A DNA stretch of 64,000 nucleotides from Staphylococcus simulans (lineage in GTDB: Bacteria > Bacillota > Bacilli > Staphylococcales > Staphylococcaceae). The translations under genes were made by a program, and so were the position numbers. The stretch's first letter is position 1. Each line of letters starts with the position of its first letter. The stretch spans positions 47,797 to 111,796 of the forward strand of contig NZ_PPRU01000014.1 in assembly GCF_002902285.1 (NCBI RefSeq), read 5' to 3'. Below the pieces are notes generated by a model that saw only the letters and a list, made by a program, of their open reading frames with translations, ran no database searches and was not told the origin of the DNA. Of this stretch, positions 48,759 to 60,345 are shown piece by piece.

Positions 48759-50864
48759 ATGTCTCAAGACAAGAAAGTGTTTAAGACCGAATGGGCAAAC
48801 CGTCCGTTAACAATTGAAACTGGGCAGATGGCAAAACAAGCAAACGGTGCGGTACTCGTACGTTATGGGGATACAGTTGTATTATCTACTGCGACAGCAT
48901 CAAAAGAACCGCGTGATGGAGATTTCTTCCCATTAACAGTTAACTATGAAGAAAAAATGTATGCAGCAGGTAAAATTCCTGGGGGCTTTAAAAAACGTGA
49001 AGGTCGTCCGGCTGACGAAGCAACTTTAACTGCGCGTTTAATCGATAGACCAATCCGTCCATTATTCCCTAAAGGTTACCGCCATGATGTTCAAATCATG
49101 AATATCGTGTTAAGTGCTGATCCGGATTGTTCACCAGAAATGGCAGCAATGATCGGTTCATCAATGGCATTAAGTGTATCAGATATCCCATTCCAAGGTC
49201 CGATTGCAGGGGTAAATGTCGGTTATGTTGATGGTCAATATGTGATCAACCCGACTGTAGAACAAAAAGAACAATCTCGTTTAGATTTAGAAGTTGCAGG
49301 CCATAAAGACGCAGTTAACATGGTTGAAGCAGGCGCAAGCGAGATTACTGAAAAAGAAATGTTAGATGCAATTTTCTTCGGTCATGAAGAAATCAAGCGT
49401 TTAGTAGCGTTCCAAGAGGAAATTATTGATTACCTTAAACCTGAGAAATCAGAATTTATTCCAGTTGAACGTGATGCAGAAGTCGAAGAAAAAGTAACTG
49501 CATTAACACAAGAAAAAGGTTTGAAAGAAGCAATTCAAACATTCGATAAAAAAGAACGCGAAGAAAATATCGACGCAGTTCGTGACGAAATTATTGAGAT
49601 TTTCGAAGATGAAGAAGATCCGGAAAACGAAGCGTTACTAGCTGAAGTAAATGCAATCTTAAATGATTTAGTAAAAGAAGAAGTCCGTCGTCAAATCGCG
49701 GATGAAAAAGTACGACCAGATGGACGTAAACCAGATGAAATTCGTCCATTAGAATCTGAAGTAGGTCTATTACCGCGTGCACATGGTTCAGGTTTATTCA
49801 CTCGTGGTCAAACACAAGCGTTATCTGTATTGACATTAGGCGCATTAAGCGAATATCAATTAATTGACGGTTTAGGACCTGAAGTTGAAAAACGCTTTAT
49901 GCATCACTATAACTTCCCGAACTTCTCAGTAGGTGAAACAGGTCCAGTTCGTGCACCAGGTCGTCGTGAAATCGGACACGGTGCATTAGGCGAACGTGCT
50001 TTGAAATATATCATTCCTGACACACAAGATTTCCCATATACAGTACGTATTGTCAGCGAAGTGCTTGAATCAAACGGTTCATCATCACAAGCATCTATTT
50101 GCGGTTCTACACTTGCTTTAATGGATGCAGGTGTACCAATCAAAGCACCAGTTGCTGGTATTGCGATGGGTCTTGTAACACGCGATGATAACTATACAAT
50201 TCTTACAGATATTCAAGGTATGGAAGATGCTTTAGGCGACATGGACTTCAAAGTTGCCGGTACTAAAGATGGTATCACAGCAATCCAAATGGATATCAAA
50301 ATCGATGGTTTAACTAGAGAAATCATTGAAGAAGCTTTAGAACAAGCACGTGTCGGTCGTTTAACAATTCTAGAACACATGCTTCAAACAATCGATCAAC
50401 CAAGACCAGAATTAAGTGCGTATGCACCTAAAGTTGAAACAATGACAATCAAACCAGACAAAATCAGAGATGTTATTGGACCTGGCGGTAAGAAAATCAA
50501 TGAAATCATTGATGAAACAGGTGTTAAACTGGATATCGAACAAGATGGTACTATCTTTATCGGTGCAGTAGATCAAGCGATGATCAATCGTGCGCGTGAA
50601 ATTATTGAAGAAATTACACGTGAAGCAGAAGTGGGTCAAACATATAATGCGAAAGTTAAACGTATTGAAAAATACGGTGCGTTCGTAGAATTATTCCCAG
50701 GCACTGATGCGTTATTACACATCTCACAAATTGCGAATGAGCGTATCAATAAAGTTGAAGATGTATTGAAACTTGGCGACTCAATTGAAGTTAAAGTAAC
50801 TGAAATTGACAGTAAAGGCCGTGTGAATGCATCTCACCGTGTATTATTAAATAAAGAAAACTAA
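48759..50864 (+). CDS. pnp: Polyribonucleotide nucleotidyltransferase (PNPase)
   Basis: A 701-residue 3'-5' phosphorolytic exoribonuclease of the RNA degradosome. Two RNase PH domains (first about 10-230; second about 320-550 with [18 protein letters not shown] and [21 protein letters not shown]), a helical linker, then KH ([15 protein letters not shown]) and S1 ([20 protein letters not shown]) domains. AAAGGAG precedes the ATG. Normal length. Confidence 0.97.
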   Translation: MSQDKKVFKTEWANRPLTIETGQMAKQANGAVLVRYGDTVVLSTATASKEPRDGDFFPLTVNYEEKMYAAGKIPGGFKKREGRPADEATLTARLIDRPIRPLFPKGYRHDVQIMNIVLSADPDCSPEMAAMIGSSMALSVSDIPFQGPIAGVNVGYVDGQYVINPTVEQKEQSRLDLEVAGHKDAVNMVEAGASEITEKEMLDAIFFGHEEIKRLVAFQEEIIDYLKPEKSEFIPVERDAEVEEKVTALTQEKGLKEAIQTFDKKEREENIDAVRDEIIEIFEDEEDPENEALLAEVNAILNDLVKEEVRRQIADEKVRPDGRKPDEIRPLESEVGLLPRAHGSGLFTRGQTQALSVLTLGALSEYQLIDGLGPEVEKRFMHHYNFPNFSVGETGPVRAPGRREIGHGALGERALKYIIPDTQDFPYTVRIVSEVLESNGSSSQASICGSTLALMDAGVPIKAPVAGIAMGLVTRDDNYTILTDIQGMEDALGDMDFKVAGTKDGITAIQMDIKIDGLTREIIEEALEQARVGRLTILEHMLQTIDQPRPELSAYAPKVETMTIKPDKIRDVIGPGGKKINEIIDETGVKLDIEQDGTIFIGAVDQAMINRAREIIEEITREAEVGQTYNAKVKRIEKYGAFVELFPGTDALLHISQIANERINKVEDVLKLGDSIEVKVTEIDSKGRVNASHRVLLNKEN

Positions 50865-50885
50865 TAGAATATGAGATTGAATAAG

Positions 50886-50931
50886 AAGAATGCTTGTACA
50901 ACTTGATGTTGCTTCACAAGCATTCTTTTAT
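50886..50931 (+). terminator. Terminator of pnp
   Basis: AAGAATGCTTGT (50886-50897) and ACAAGCATTCTT (50916-50927) form a perfect 12-bp stem with an inner CAAC/GTTG pairing; TTTTA overlaps the end. Confidence 0.85.
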
Positions 50932-50975
50932 ACATATGTACGGTTTAACATCGTGCTGGCCTATGGATTCATTAG

Positions 50976-51004
50976 TGTACATTAAAAAGATTTTAACTTA
51001 TAAT
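50976..51004 (+). promoter_or_regulatory. Likely promoter of rnjB
   Basis: TATAAT (50999-51004) with TGTACA 17 bases upstream (50976-50981). Confidence 0.5.
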
Positions 51005-51053
51005 ATAGAGTGAATACTTATATGGTCGGGGATTATAAATAGGAGGAGAAAAA

Positions 51054-52727
51054 TTGAATTTAGTAAAGAAAAAGAATAATGATATTCGCATCATCCCGCT
51101 TGGCGGCGTGGGTGAAATTGCGAAGAATATGTATATCGTTGAAGTTGACGATGAAATGTTTATGTTGGATGCAGGTCTTATGTTCCCAGAAGACGAAATG
51201 CTGGGTGTCGACATTGTAATTCCTGATATTCAATATGTCATTGAAAATAAAGATAAATTAAAAGGTATTTTCTTATCGCATGGACATGAGCATGCGATTG
51301 GTGCAGTCAGCTATGTTTTAGAAAAAGTTGACGCACCAGTATATGGTTCTAAATTGACATTAGCACTTGTTAAAGAATATATGAAAGAACGTAAAATTGA
51401 TAAGAAAGTCAGATATTATACAGTCAACAATGAATCTGTAATGCGCTTTAAAAATGTCAATGTTTCATTCTTTAATACATCACATAGTATTCCAGATAGT
51501 TTAGGTGTAACGATTCATACGTCATATGGTGCAATTGTGTATACTGGTGAATTTAAATTTGACCAAAGTTTACAAGGCAACTATGCGCCAGATCTTAAGA
51601 AAATGACTGAAATCGGAGACGAAGGTGTCTTTGCGTTAATCAGTGATTCGACTGAAGCGGAGAAACCAGGTTACAACACACCTGAAAATGTGATTGAATC
51701 TCATATGTTAGATGCATTTACAAAAGTGAATGGCAGATTGATTGTGTCTTGTTATGCATCAAACTTTATCAGAATTCAACAAGTGTTAAATATTGCTTGC
51801 AAATTGAATCGTAAAGTCTCATTCTTAGGACGTTCACTAGAAACATCATTCAATATTGCACGTAAAATGGGATACTTTGATATTCCAAAAGACTTATTAA
51901 TTCCAATTAATGAAGTTAAAAATTATCCGAAAAATGAAGTGGTAATTATTGCGACAGGTATGCAAGGAGAACCTGTAGAAGCATTGAACCAAATGGCGCG
52001 TCAAAAGCATAAAATTATGAATATCGAAAAAGGTGATTCAGTCTTCTTAGCCATGACAGCGTCAGCTAACATGGAAGTAATTATCGGTGACACGTTAAAT
52101 GAATTAGCACGTGCCGGAGCAGATATCATCCCAAATAATAAGAAAATCCACGCATCAAGTCATGGTTGCATGGAAGAACTCAAAATGATGATTAACATCA
52201 TGAAGCCAGAATACTTTATCCCTGTCCAAGGCGAGTTCAAAATGCAGATTGCCCATGCAAAATTAGCGGCTGAAGCAGGTGTAGCACCTGAAAAGATTTT
52301 CTTAGCTGAAAAAGGCGATGTCTTAAACTTCGATGGCGAAGATATGATTTTAAATGAAAAAGTAGAATCAGGTAACGTACTGATTGATGGTATCGGTGTC
52401 GGTGACGTCGGTAATATCGTTTTACGTGACCGCCATTTATTAGCAGAAGATGGTATTTTCATTGCGGTTGTGACTTTAGATCCGAAAAACCGACAAATTG
52501 CGGCAGGACCTGAAATTCAATCACGTGGTTTCGTGTATGTCAGAGAAAGTGAAGAATTGTTGAAAGAAGCGGAAGAAAAAGTACGCGAGATAGTGGAACA
52601 AGGTCTTCAAGAACGTCGTATTGAATGGTCTGAAATCAAGCAAAATATGCGTGATAAAATCAGCAAGTTGTTGTTTGAAAACACAAAACGTCGTCCAATG
52701 ATTATCCCAATTATTTCTGAAGTTTAA
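51054..52727 (+). CDS. rnjB: Ribonuclease J2
   Basis: A 557-residue metallo-beta-lactamase/beta-CASP ribonuclease that partners RNase J1 in mRNA decay and rRNA maturation. The zinc motif reads [13 protein letters not shown], with Glu in place of the Asp of the usual HxHxDH; this departure is known in RNase J2 and goes with its weak activity. [11 protein letters not shown] and the C-terminal domain are present. The start is TTG at 51054 with AGGAGG upstream. The position after pnp matches rnjB, not rnjA. Confidence 0.9.
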   Translation: MNLVKKKNNDIRIIPLGGVGEIAKNMYIVEVDDEMFMLDAGLMFPEDEMLGVDIVIPDIQYVIENKDKLKGIFLSHGHEHAIGAVSYVLEKVDAPVYGSKLTLALVKEYMKERKIDKKVRYYTVNNESVMRFKNVNVSFFNTSHSIPDSLGVTIHTSYGAIVYTGEFKFDQSLQGNYAPDLKKMTEIGDEGVFALISDSTEAEKPGYNTPENVIESHMLDAFTKVNGRLIVSCYASNFIRIQQVLNIACKLNRKVSFLGRSLETSFNIARKMGYFDIPKDLLIPINEVKNYPKNEVVIIATGMQGEPVEALNQMARQKHKIMNIEKGDSVFLAMTASANMEVIIGDTLNELARAGADIIPNNKKIHASSHGCMEELKMMINIMKPEYFIPVQGEFKMQIAHAKLAAEAGVAPEKIFLAEKGDVLNFDGEDMILNEKVESGNVLIDGIGVGDVGNIVLRDRHLLAEDGIFIAVVTLDPKNRQIAAGPEIQSRGFVYVRESEELLKEAEEKVREIVEQGLQERRIEWSEIKQNMRDKISKLLFENTKRRPMIIPIISEV

Positions 52728-52755
52728 TTAAAAGTATGCAAGATTAACATACAAG

Positions 52756-52791
52756 AATGCTATGGTGTGCAAACATGCGTACCATAGCATT
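52756..52791 (+). terminator. Hairpin after rnjB
   Basis: AATGCTATGGT (52756-52766) and ACCATAGCATT (52781-52791) form a perfect 11-bp stem, but only TCATC follows, so it may stabilise the 3' end more than terminate. Confidence 0.6.
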
Positions 52792-52959
52792 TCATCGTAT
52801 AGCTCATATTTTAATCATGTGTAACTATGTGGTCTATACGTTAAATGTTAAAATAGAAGGATAGTAAGTTTAGCATGTGTGCGTATAGGTACCTTAGTTT
52901 GTCTGTACGCATAATACATATTCACTAAGACATATTTTATGGAAAAGAAGGTGTATGTT

Positions 52960-55350
52960 TTGGCACAAAGAAAGAAAAGAACAACAAATACGAAACGTAA
53001 AACGACAGCAAGAAGAAAAACCACAAAGAAAAAACAAAATGAAGCACCGTTAAGCTATATTGCTGCGATTATTACGGTAGTGCTTGTTGTTCTAGGTGCC
53101 TTCCAATTAGGAATAATCGGAAGAGTAATTGATACCCTTTTCAATTACTTGTTTGGCTATAGTAGATACTTAACCTACATTCTCGTTATATTAGCATCAG
53201 GCTTTTTAGCTTATAACGGCAAGCTGCCGAAAACTAGAAGATTAACAGGTTCAATTGTGTTACAAGTTGCGTTGTTATTTGCGACACAGTTGTATTTAGT
53301 CTTTACGAAAGGTGCTGCGGGCGACCGTGAACCTGTTATTTCTTATGTGTATCGTCAATATGATAAAACCCATTTTCCGAATTTCGGCGGCGGGGTGCTT
53401 GGTTATTATTTAGTTCATTTCTCTATACCGCTTGTATCTATTGTCGGCGTTGTCATCTTAACAATATTACTTTTTATTTCTAGTTTTATTTTATTATCTA
53501 AACAACGTCATCGTGATGTGGCTAAAATTTTCTTAGAGAAATTAAAATCAGGCAGTGAAAAAGCAGCAGTACATAGAAAAGAACGTAAAGCACGTCAAGC
53601 TGAGCGTGCAGAAGAAAAACAACGCCGTAAAGAAGAAAAAGCAGCAGAGCGTGCACAACAAGAAGAAGTGAAGGATGTCAGCGACTTTACAGAAGTTCCC
53701 ATGTCAGAAGCAGAGAAGCAAGAAGCTGCGATTCCGATTTTCGGTGATGATCAAAAAGAAGAGACACCAAAACCAGCAGAACCTAAACCCCAAGCAGAAC
53801 CTAAACCCCAAGCAGAACCTGCACCTAAAAGAAAACGTGAAAAACGTCAGTTGGTAGAACAAACACAAACAAATGAATCAACAGAATCATCTGAAGATAT
53901 GGGCAGTATTTCTGAAGCGGGTGAAGTTGAAAATTCAGACTATCAATTACCGCCACTTTCTATTTTGAATGAACCAGTGAAACAAAAAACAACTTCACGT
54001 GCTGAAGTTCAAAAGAAAGGGCGCTTACTTGAAAACACATTGAAGAACTTTAATGTTAATGCGAAAGTAACCCAAATCAAAATCGGTCCAGCAGTGACTC
54101 AATATGAAGTACAACCGGCACAAGGGGTTAAAGTCAGCAAAATCGTCAACTTGCATAATGATATTGCGTTAGCTTTGGCTGCCAAAGATGTGCGTATTGA
54201 AGCGCCGATTCCTGGTCGTTCAGCAGTAGGTATCGAAGTACCGAATGATAAAATCGCATTAGTTTCATTAAAAGAAGTCTTAGATGAAAAATTCCCTTCT
54301 AAGAATAAATTAGAGATAGGTTTGGGTAGAGATATATCAGGCGAACCTATCAGCGTAGAATTAAATAAAATGCCGCACTTGCTTGTGGCAGGTTCTACCG
54401 GAAGCGGTAAATCTGTATGTATCAATGGTATCATTACGAGTATTTTACTGAATGCGAAACCCCATGAAGTAAAACTCATGCTAATTGACCCAAAAATGGT
54501 AGAATTGAATGTATATAACGGTATTCCGCATTTATTAATTCCAGTGGTCACAAATCCTCATAAAGCATCGCAAGCGTTAGAGAAAATTGTGGCGGAAATG
54601 GAACGTCGTTATGATTTATTCCAACATACGGGTACGAGAAATATTGAAAGCTATAATGACTATATGAAGCGTCAAAATGAGGAATTAGATGAAAAACAAT
54701 CTCTATTACCTTATATTGTCGTAATTGTAGATGAATTAGCTGACTTGATGATGGTTGCAGGTAAAGATGTTGAGAATGCGATTCAACGTATTACACAAAT
54801 GGCTCGTGCTGCAGGCATTCACTTAATTATTGCGACACAACGTCCATCTGTGGATGTTATTACGGGATTAATCAAGAACAATATTCCATCACGTATTGCC
54901 TTTGCGGTCAGCTCTCAAACAGACTCTCGTACGATTATCGACCGAGGTGGAGCTGAGAAGCTATTAGGTAAAGGGGATATGTTGTACTTTGGTAATGGCG
55001 GTTCTATTCAAACGCGTATCCAAGGTGCATTCTTAAGTGATCAAGAAGTTCAAAATGTAGTGAATTTTGTAATTGATCAACAAAAAGCGAATTATGTTAA
55101 AGAAATGGAACCTGGTACAACACCAGAGGGCGGAGAAAAGAAAAGTGAAGATCCGCTATATGATGAAGCTTATCAATTTATTGTCGAACAGCAAAAAGCG
55201 AGTACATCCCTTTTACAACGTCAATTCAGAATCGGTTACAACCGTGCATCACGTTTAATGGATGATTTAGAAAACAACCAAGTGATTGGACCACAACGAG
55301 GCAGTAAACCACGACAAGTATTAGTGGATTTAGATAATGGTGAGGTGTAA
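52960..55350 (+). CDS. ftsK: DNA translocase FtsK/SpoIIIE
   Basis: A 796-residue septal motor that pumps chromosome DNA during division. A basic N-terminus precedes four transmembrane segments (about 25-180), then a charged linker (about 190-350) with tandem PKPQAE repeats, the beta domain, the motor with Walker [10 protein letters not shown] and Walker [13 protein letters not shown], and a C-terminal gamma winged helix ([19 protein letters not shown]) that reads orientation sequences. I chose TTG 52960 because GAAGGTG stands upstream and MAQ+KKR starts are typical; ATG 52939 has no site. Confidence 0.95.
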   Translation: MAQRKKRTTNTKRKTTARRKTTKKKQNEAPLSYIAAIITVVLVVLGAFQLGIIGRVIDTLFNYLFGYSRYLTYILVILASGFLAYNGKLPKTRRLTGSIVLQVALLFATQLYLVFTKGAAGDREPVISYVYRQYDKTHFPNFGGGVLGYYLVHFSIPLVSIVGVVILTILLFISSFILLSKQRHRDVAKIFLEKLKSGSEKAAVHRKERKARQAERAEEKQRRKEEKAAERAQQEEVKDVSDFTEVPMSEAEKQEAAIPIFGDDQKEETPKPAEPKPQAEPKPQAEPAPKRKREKRQLVEQTQTNESTESSEDMGSISEAGEVENSDYQLPPLSILNEPVKQKTTSRAEVQKKGRLLENTLKNFNVNAKVTQIKIGPAVTQYEVQPAQGVKVSKIVNLHNDIALALAAKDVRIEAPIPGRSAVGIEVPNDKIALVSLKEVLDEKFPSKNKLEIGLGRDISGEPISVELNKMPHLLVAGSTGSGKSVCINGIITSILLNAKPHEVKLMLIDPKMVELNVYNGIPHLLIPVVTNPHKASQALEKIVAEMERRYDLFQHTGTRNIESYNDYMKRQNEELDEKQSLLPYIVVIVDELADLMMVAGKDVENAIQRITQMARAAGIHLIIATQRPSVDVITGLIKNNIPSRIAFAVSSQTDSRTIIDRGGAEKLLGKGDMLYFGNGGSIQTRIQGAFLSDQEVQNVVNFVIDQQKANYVKEMEPGTTPEGGEKKSEDPLYDEAYQFIVEQQKASTSLLQRQFRIGYNRASRLMDDLENNQVIGPQRGSKPRQVLVDLDNGEV

Positions 55351-55352
55351 TG

Positions 55353-56075
55353 ATGACAAATACGAATTCGATATACAGAATTAAAGAATGGATATTAAAT
55401 GAAATTGAAGAAGGTAACTTGCAACCGGGTGATCCGGTTCCAAGTACTTTATCAATCGCAAGAGAAGTTAACGCAAAAACTGATGATGTATATGATGCAG
55501 TGGATGAACTTATTACGGAACAAGTTTTAACACAAAACTTTGAAGCAACAGCGAGTGTTAAAACTTCTCAACCTTTCTTCTATCCACTTGATAAGTTGTT
55601 AAGCATCAGCAAAATGATTGAAAATGAAGGTTATAAAGCGGGCACTATTTTTATGAATTTAGATCAACAACCAGCAACAATGTATGATCGTAAAGCGCTG
55701 GATTTAAAAGAAGGAGAATTTGTCACGTTGATTGAAAGAATCAGAACCGCTGATGGTAGTCCTGTTGTTTATTGTTTAGATAAAGTGGCAACGAGTTACC
55801 TGACTTGTGCTGCATTTCAAGCGCATGATGAATCCATTTTAACTGCAATCAAAGCTTTTGCTGATATCAGTATCGCATATTCAGAAACAGAGATTGAATC
55901 GGTCAGCTATGAACCTAAAGTGTCAGAAGCTTTAGAGTCAGCACCAAATGAAGCATTGATGCTATTAAGACAAATCCATTATGACCATCAAAACAGACCG
56001 ATTCTTTACTCTTATAATTACTTCAAGAGTGAAGTAGTCAAATTTAAAACAATACGTAAAATTGAAGAAAATTAA
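55353..56075 (+). CDS. ymfC: GntR-family regulator (YmfC-like)
   Basis: A 240-residue regulator with an N-terminal winged helix (PGDPVPSTLSIAREVNAKTDDVYDAVDEL) and a C-terminal UTRA effector domain (about 90-235). Two adjacent ATG codons (55350 and 55353) are possible; the gene overlaps or abuts the ftsK stop, with GAGGTG as the site. It stands at the head of the ymf cluster as in Bacillus. Target and effector unknown. Confidence 0.85.
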   Translation: MTNTNSIYRIKEWILNEIEEGNLQPGDPVPSTLSIAREVNAKTDDVYDAVDELITEQVLTQNFEATASVKTSQPFFYPLDKLLSISKMIENEGYKAGTIFMNLDQQPATMYDRKALDLKEGEFVTLIERIRTADGSPVVYCLDKVATSYLTCAAFQAHDESILTAIKAFADISIAYSETEIESVSYEPKVSEALESAPNEALMLLRQIHYDHQNRPILYSYNYFKSEVVKFKTIRKIEEN

Positions 56076-56091
56076 GAAAGGGTGTGACAGT

Positions 56092-57360
56092 GTGAGTCAA
56101 CAACACAATCATACAGAGCCGCGCATTAAGGTGATGCCGACGGATAAATTTAAAACAACAATTATCACATTCAAATTTATGGCACCGCTGGATGAAGAAA
56201 CGATGACTGCGCGTGCCTTGTTAAGTAAATTACTTGTCAGAGCCACAAAACAATGGCCGACAGATAAAGCGTTTAACAGAAAACTTTCAGAGTTATATGG
56301 GGCTTATGTCAATAGTTTCGTGACAAAGTTCAAGGATAAACATGTCATCACAATTACATTAGAAATTGTGAACGAACGTTACTTAAAACATAAAGACCCT
56401 TTGTTTGATGAAGGTTTAGCATTACTTCAACAAATTCTTTATCATCCGTTAGTTGAAAACGAACGTTTCAATGAAACATTTGTGACACAAGAAAAGACAT
56501 TATTGAAAAAGAAACTAGAAGCAATCAATGATAATAAAGCACAACTAGCTTTCTTAAAATTAATGAAAAACATGTTTGGCAATCAACCATATAGTTATCT
56601 AGCATCAGGTTTAATCGAACATATACCTCAAATCACACCAGAATTGTTATATCATACATACCAATCCATGTTAGAGAACGATGATTGTGCTGTTTATGTC
56701 GTAGGTAATGTCGATTCAGAAGAAGTCACAGACAAAATCAAACAACTGTTTGATATTAAACCACTACAACAAGTGTCTTCAGTCATTCAAGCACAACGTT
56801 CTAAAGACGAACTGCCGCAAACTATTGTAGAATATGACGAAATTGACCAAGCGAAGTTGAACATCGGTTATCGCTTCAACACATATTATGGACAACCAGA
56901 TTACTATACCTTTGTGGTCTTCAACACAATGTTCGGTGGTGATCCATCATCTGTCTTGTTCAATGAAGTGCGTGAAAAACAAAGTTTAGCATATTCTGTA
57001 CATTCACAAATTGATGGTAAGAATGGCTACATGTTTGTGTTAAGTGGTGTTTCTGCTGAAAAATATGAAGTTGCGAAAGATACGATTTTAGCGGAATTTG
57101 AAAAATTCCAACGTGGTGGATTCAGTGAAGAGAAATTAGAACTTGCGAAGAAAATTTTAATTTCACAACGTAATGAATCACAAGACCGTCCGAAAAGTAT
57201 GGTAGAAATTGCGCATAATCAAATCTTATTACCGAAAGATTTAACAAATGGTAATTATGGACAAAAAATTCACGATGTGACGAAAGAAGATGTTATTCGT
57301 CTCACACAAAGTGCCATCCTAGATACGATTTATGTGTTGACGAAGGAGGACGAAGCATAA
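56092..57360 (+). CDS. ymfF: M16-like peptidase homologue, probably inactive (YmfF-like)
   Basis: A 422-residue protein with the M16 (pitrilysin) fold, but no HxxEH zinc motif in the N-terminal domain; the equivalent region reads LSELYGAYVNSFVTKF. It is therefore probably the non-catalytic partner of the next protein. AGAAAGGG supports the GTG at 56092. Adjacent to ymfH with no gap. Role in staphylococci not established. Confidence 0.85.
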   Translation: MSQQHNHTEPRIKVMPTDKFKTTIITFKFMAPLDEETMTARALLSKLLVRATKQWPTDKAFNRKLSELYGAYVNSFVTKFKDKHVITITLEIVNERYLKHKDPLFDEGLALLQQILYHPLVENERFNETFVTQEKTLLKKKLEAINDNKAQLAFLKLMKNMFGNQPYSYLASGLIEHIPQITPELLYHTYQSMLENDDCAVYVVGNVDSEEVTDKIKQLFDIKPLQQVSSVIQAQRSKDELPQTIVEYDEIDQAKLNIGYRFNTYYGQPDYYTFVVFNTMFGGDPSSVLFNEVREKQSLAYSVHSQIDGKNGYMFVLSGVSAEKYEVAKDTILAEFEKFQRGGFSEEKLELAKKILISQRNESQDRPKSMVEIAHNQILLPKDLTNGNYGQKIHDVTKEDVIRLTQSAILDTIYVLTKEDEA

Positions 57361-58647
57361 ATGAAAAAACGTTATTATGAGTTAATCGATGAAACAGTAT
57401 ATGAAGCGCAAATGGATAATGGTTTAAAAGTTTTTATCATTCCAAAGCCAGGGTTCCAAAAAACATTTGTTACATATACGACACAGTTCGGTTCATTAGA
57501 CAGCAAATTTAAACCTTTAGGCAGTGATGAATTTGTGACAGTACCGGATGGTGTTGCGCATTTCTTAGAACATAAATTATTTGAAAAAGAAGAAGGCGAC
57601 TTATTTACTGACTTTGCGGAAGATAACGCACAAGTCAATGCCTTTACAAGTTTCGATCGCACAAGTTATTTATTCAGCGCAACCTCAAATGTAGAGTCTA
57701 ACATTTTACGTTTGATGAACATGGTAGAGACGCCTTATTTCACTGAAGCAACAGTTGAAAAAGAAAAAGGGATTATTGCTGAAGAAATAAAAATGTATCA
57801 AGAACAACCAGGTTATAAGCTAATGTTCAATACATTACGTGCAATGTATAAACAACACCCTGTTAAAGTAGATATTGCTGGCAGTGTTGAAAGTATTTAT
57901 GAAATTACAAAAGATGATTTATATCTTTGCTACGAAACATTTTATCATCCATCTAATATGGTGATGTTTGTTGTAGGTAATGTCGATCCTGAACGTATTC
58001 ATGATTTAGTACGTGATCATGAAGCAAAACGAGAATTGACAGCACAGCCTGAAATTGTACGAGATAGCTTAGAAGAGCCTGAAGCAGTTCAACAAACCAA
58101 AGTGGTTGAGGAAATGAATATTCAAATTCCAAGATTGATGCTTGGCTTTAAAAACGTACCGCAACAAGCATCAAAAGAAGTCTTTATGATACGTGATATT
58201 GAAATGACATTCTTCTTCGAAATGGTATTAGGTGAAGAAACGGACTTCTATCAAAACTTATTAAATGAAGGCTTAATTGATGATACATTTGGTTATCAAT
58301 TTGTGTTAGAACCTTCTTACAGCTTCTCTTTAATTACAAGTTCAACACCAGACCCAGATAAGTTGAAGTCATTATTGTTGGATGAGTTGAAAGCTAAGGT
58401 CGGCAATTTAGAAGATGAAGAAGCCTTTGAATTGTTGAAGAAACAATTTATTGGAGAGTTTATTTCAAGTTTGAACTCACCAGAATATATTGCGAATCAA
58501 TATACAAAACTTTATTTCGAAGGTGTCAGCTTATTCAATATGTTGGACATTGTAGATAGTATTACGTTAGAGAGTATTAATGAAGCGGCAGAGAAAAGTT
58601 TAAACTTTGATCAAATTGCTGACAGCAGACTGGAGATTAAGAAGTAA
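57361..58647 (+). CDS. ymfH: M16-family zinc peptidase (YmfH-like)
   Basis: A 428-residue protein with an intact inverted zinc motif HFLEH (67-71) and a downstream acidic run EKGIIAEEIKM that supplies the third ligand. It likely forms a processing-peptidase-like heterodimer with the preceding protein; its substrate is unknown, although M16 pairs act in peptide export or maturation elsewhere. GGAGG before the ATG lies inside the end of ymfF. Confidence 0.88.
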   Translation: MKKRYYELIDETVYEAQMDNGLKVFIIPKPGFQKTFVTYTTQFGSLDSKFKPLGSDEFVTVPDGVAHFLEHKLFEKEEGDLFTDFAEDNAQVNAFTSFDRTSYLFSATSNVESNILRLMNMVETPYFTEATVEKEKGIIAEEIKMYQEQPGYKLMFNTLRAMYKQHPVKVDIAGSVESIYEITKDDLYLCYETFYHPSNMVMFVVGNVDPERIHDLVRDHEAKRELTAQPEIVRDSLEEPEAVQQTKVVEEMNIQIPRLMLGFKNVPQQASKEVFMIRDIEMTFFFEMVLGEETDFYQNLLNEGLIDDTFGYQFVLEPSYSFSLITSSTPDPDKLKSLLLDELKAKVGNLEDEEAFELLKKQFIGEFISSLNSPEYIANQYTKLYFEGVSLFNMLDIVDSITLESINEAAEKSLNFDQIADSRLEIKK

Positions 58648-59352
58648 ATGAAAGCATTAGTCATTGGAGGTTCTGGCTCTATTGGTTCCGCTATTGTAGA
58701 ACAATTATTGTCAGATGGTTATGAGGTCATTGTTCATTATAATCAATCGTCACCAGATCAGCTAAAAGCTAAATATGAGAGTCAGAATGTATCGTTTGTA
58801 CAAGCGGATTTGACGCAAGATATAAACATGGAATCTGTATTTTCATTTATTCATAATTTGGATGTTTTAGTTTATGCAGCTGGTCGCAGTTTATATGGCA
58901 TGTTTCAAGATATGACAGCAACAGACATTGATGCATGTTATCAGTTGAATGTTAAAAACATGATGCTTATTACACGTTTCTTTTTAGAACAATTAAGAGC
59001 AAGTGCTCATGGTCGCATTTTAATTATCTCTTCAATATGGGGAGAAACAGGTGCGAGCATGGAAACTGTTTATTCTGCGATGAAAGCGGCACAAATCGGC
59101 TTTGTGAAAGCTTTAAGCCAAGAACTTGCGATGACAAATATTACAGTCAATGCTGTGACACCTGGTATGGTCAGTGGTAATATGGCAGATGAGTTTGAAC
59201 CTTCTGAATTAGCAGCTATTATTGATGAACTGCCACAACAACGTATGGTTACACCAGATGAAGTTGCGTACACATGTGCTTATCTTTATGATAAACGTGC
59301 ACAAAGTGTCACAGGTACAATACAGAAAGTCAATGGCGGTTGGTATATTTAA
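58648..59352 (+). CDS. ymfI: Short-chain dehydrogenase/reductase (YmfI-like)
   Basis: A 234-residue Rossmann oxidoreductase. NAD(P) motif GGSGSIGSAI at the N-terminus, AAGRSL, catalytic Ser in IISSIWGE and YxxxK in YSAMKAA, then a C-terminal GTIQKVNGGWYI end. Substrate unknown. Directly follows ymfH (no gap). Confidence 0.9.
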   Translation: MKALVIGGSGSIGSAIVEQLLSDGYEVIVHYNQSSPDQLKAKYESQNVSFVQADLTQDINMESVFSFIHNLDVLVYAAGRSLYGMFQDMTATDIDACYQLNVKNMMLITRFFLEQLRASAHGRILIISSIWGETGASMETVYSAMKAAQIGFVKALSQELAMTNITVNAVTPGMVSGNMADEFEPSELAAIIDELPQQRMVTPDEVAYTCAYLYDKRAQSVTGTIQKVNGGWYI

Positions 59353-59484
59353 ACATGAATTCCATATTCATATACTTAGAGATAATGTATAATGTAGATA
59401 TCTTTCAATTCTATTGAAAATGAGTATGTATCACTTCATTCTGATGAATTCTATATGTTGTTGAACTAAGGGGCGTGTTAAAAC

Positions 59485-60324
59485 ATGATAGCACCAGAAA
59501 GAAAAATTGAATGGTATTTAGAATATGAAATTACCTTTAACCGAGCTGGACTTTTAGGAGATGTCGCAAGTCTATTAGGGATGATGGGGATCAGTATTGT
59601 GACAATTAATGGCGTCGATCAAAATCGTCGAGGTCTATTAATTCGTGCAGACAGTTTAGACAAAATGCGACGCTTTGAAGATATTGTAAGTCAAATTGAT
59701 GAAATTTCGATTACTAAAATGCGTAAACCGCAATTACGTGATCGTTTAGCAGTCAGACATGGCCGCTATATCAAACAAGATGCAGATGATAAGAAAACGT
59801 TCAGATTCGAACGTGAGGATTTAGGTCTGCTGGTAGACTTTTTAGCAGAAATCTTTAAAGAAGAAGGCCATAAACTAATCGGTATTCGTGGCATGCCACG
59901 TGTCGGTAAAACAGAATCAATTGTAGCAGGCAGTGTCTGTGCGCATAAGCGTTGGCTGTTTATCAGTTCTACATTGATTAAACAAACCATACGTAATTCT
60001 CTATTAAAAGGAGAATACGGACCAGAACATGTTTATATTATCGATGGGGCAGTGACTGCCAGAGAAAATGATCCTAAGCATCGTCAATTAGTCGATGAAG
60101 TGATGGCTTTACCAGCAATCAAAGTGGTAGAACATCCGGATTTATTTGTAGATTCTTGTGATTATCAGTTAGAAGACTTTGATTATATTATTGAGTTGAG
60201 AGAAACTGAAGATCAAGAAATCAAATATGAACATATGAAACAACAAACAGTTAAAAGTAAGAATAACTTAGATTTCGGTAATTCCTTTGATGACTTTGGC
60301 GGAGGATTCGGATTTTTTGAATAA
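59485..60324 (+). CDS. ymfK: YmfK-like protein: ACT-like plus P-loop-like domain (DUF3388)
   Basis: A 279-residue soluble protein of unknown function conserved in the ymf cluster. Residues 10-75 resemble an ACT ligand-binding module (EYEITFNRAGLLGDVASLLGM pattern, here split across the text). Residues 129-143 hold a Walker A-like loop with GMPRVGKT (136-143), and VYIIDG (about 183-188) could be Walker B. The tail is Gly/Phe-rich (DDFGGGFGFFE). It has its own 132-base leader with a possible TATAAT near 59386. Nucleotide binding is not proven. Confidence 0.75.
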   Translation: MIAPERKIEWYLEYEITFNRAGLLGDVASLLGMMGISIVTINGVDQNRRGLLIRADSLDKMRRFEDIVSQIDEISITKMRKPQLRDRLAVRHGRYIKQDADDKKTFRFEREDLGLLVDFLAEIFKEEGHKLIGIRGMPRVGKTESIVAGSVCAHKRWLFISSTLIKQTIRNSLLKGEYGPEHVYIIDGAVTARENDPKHRQLVDEVMALPAIKVVEHPDLFVDSCDYQLEDFDYIIELRETEDQEIKYEHMKQQTVKSKNNLDFGNSFDDFGGGFGFFE

Positions 60325-60345
60325 TGTTTCAAGGAGTGTCAAAAC

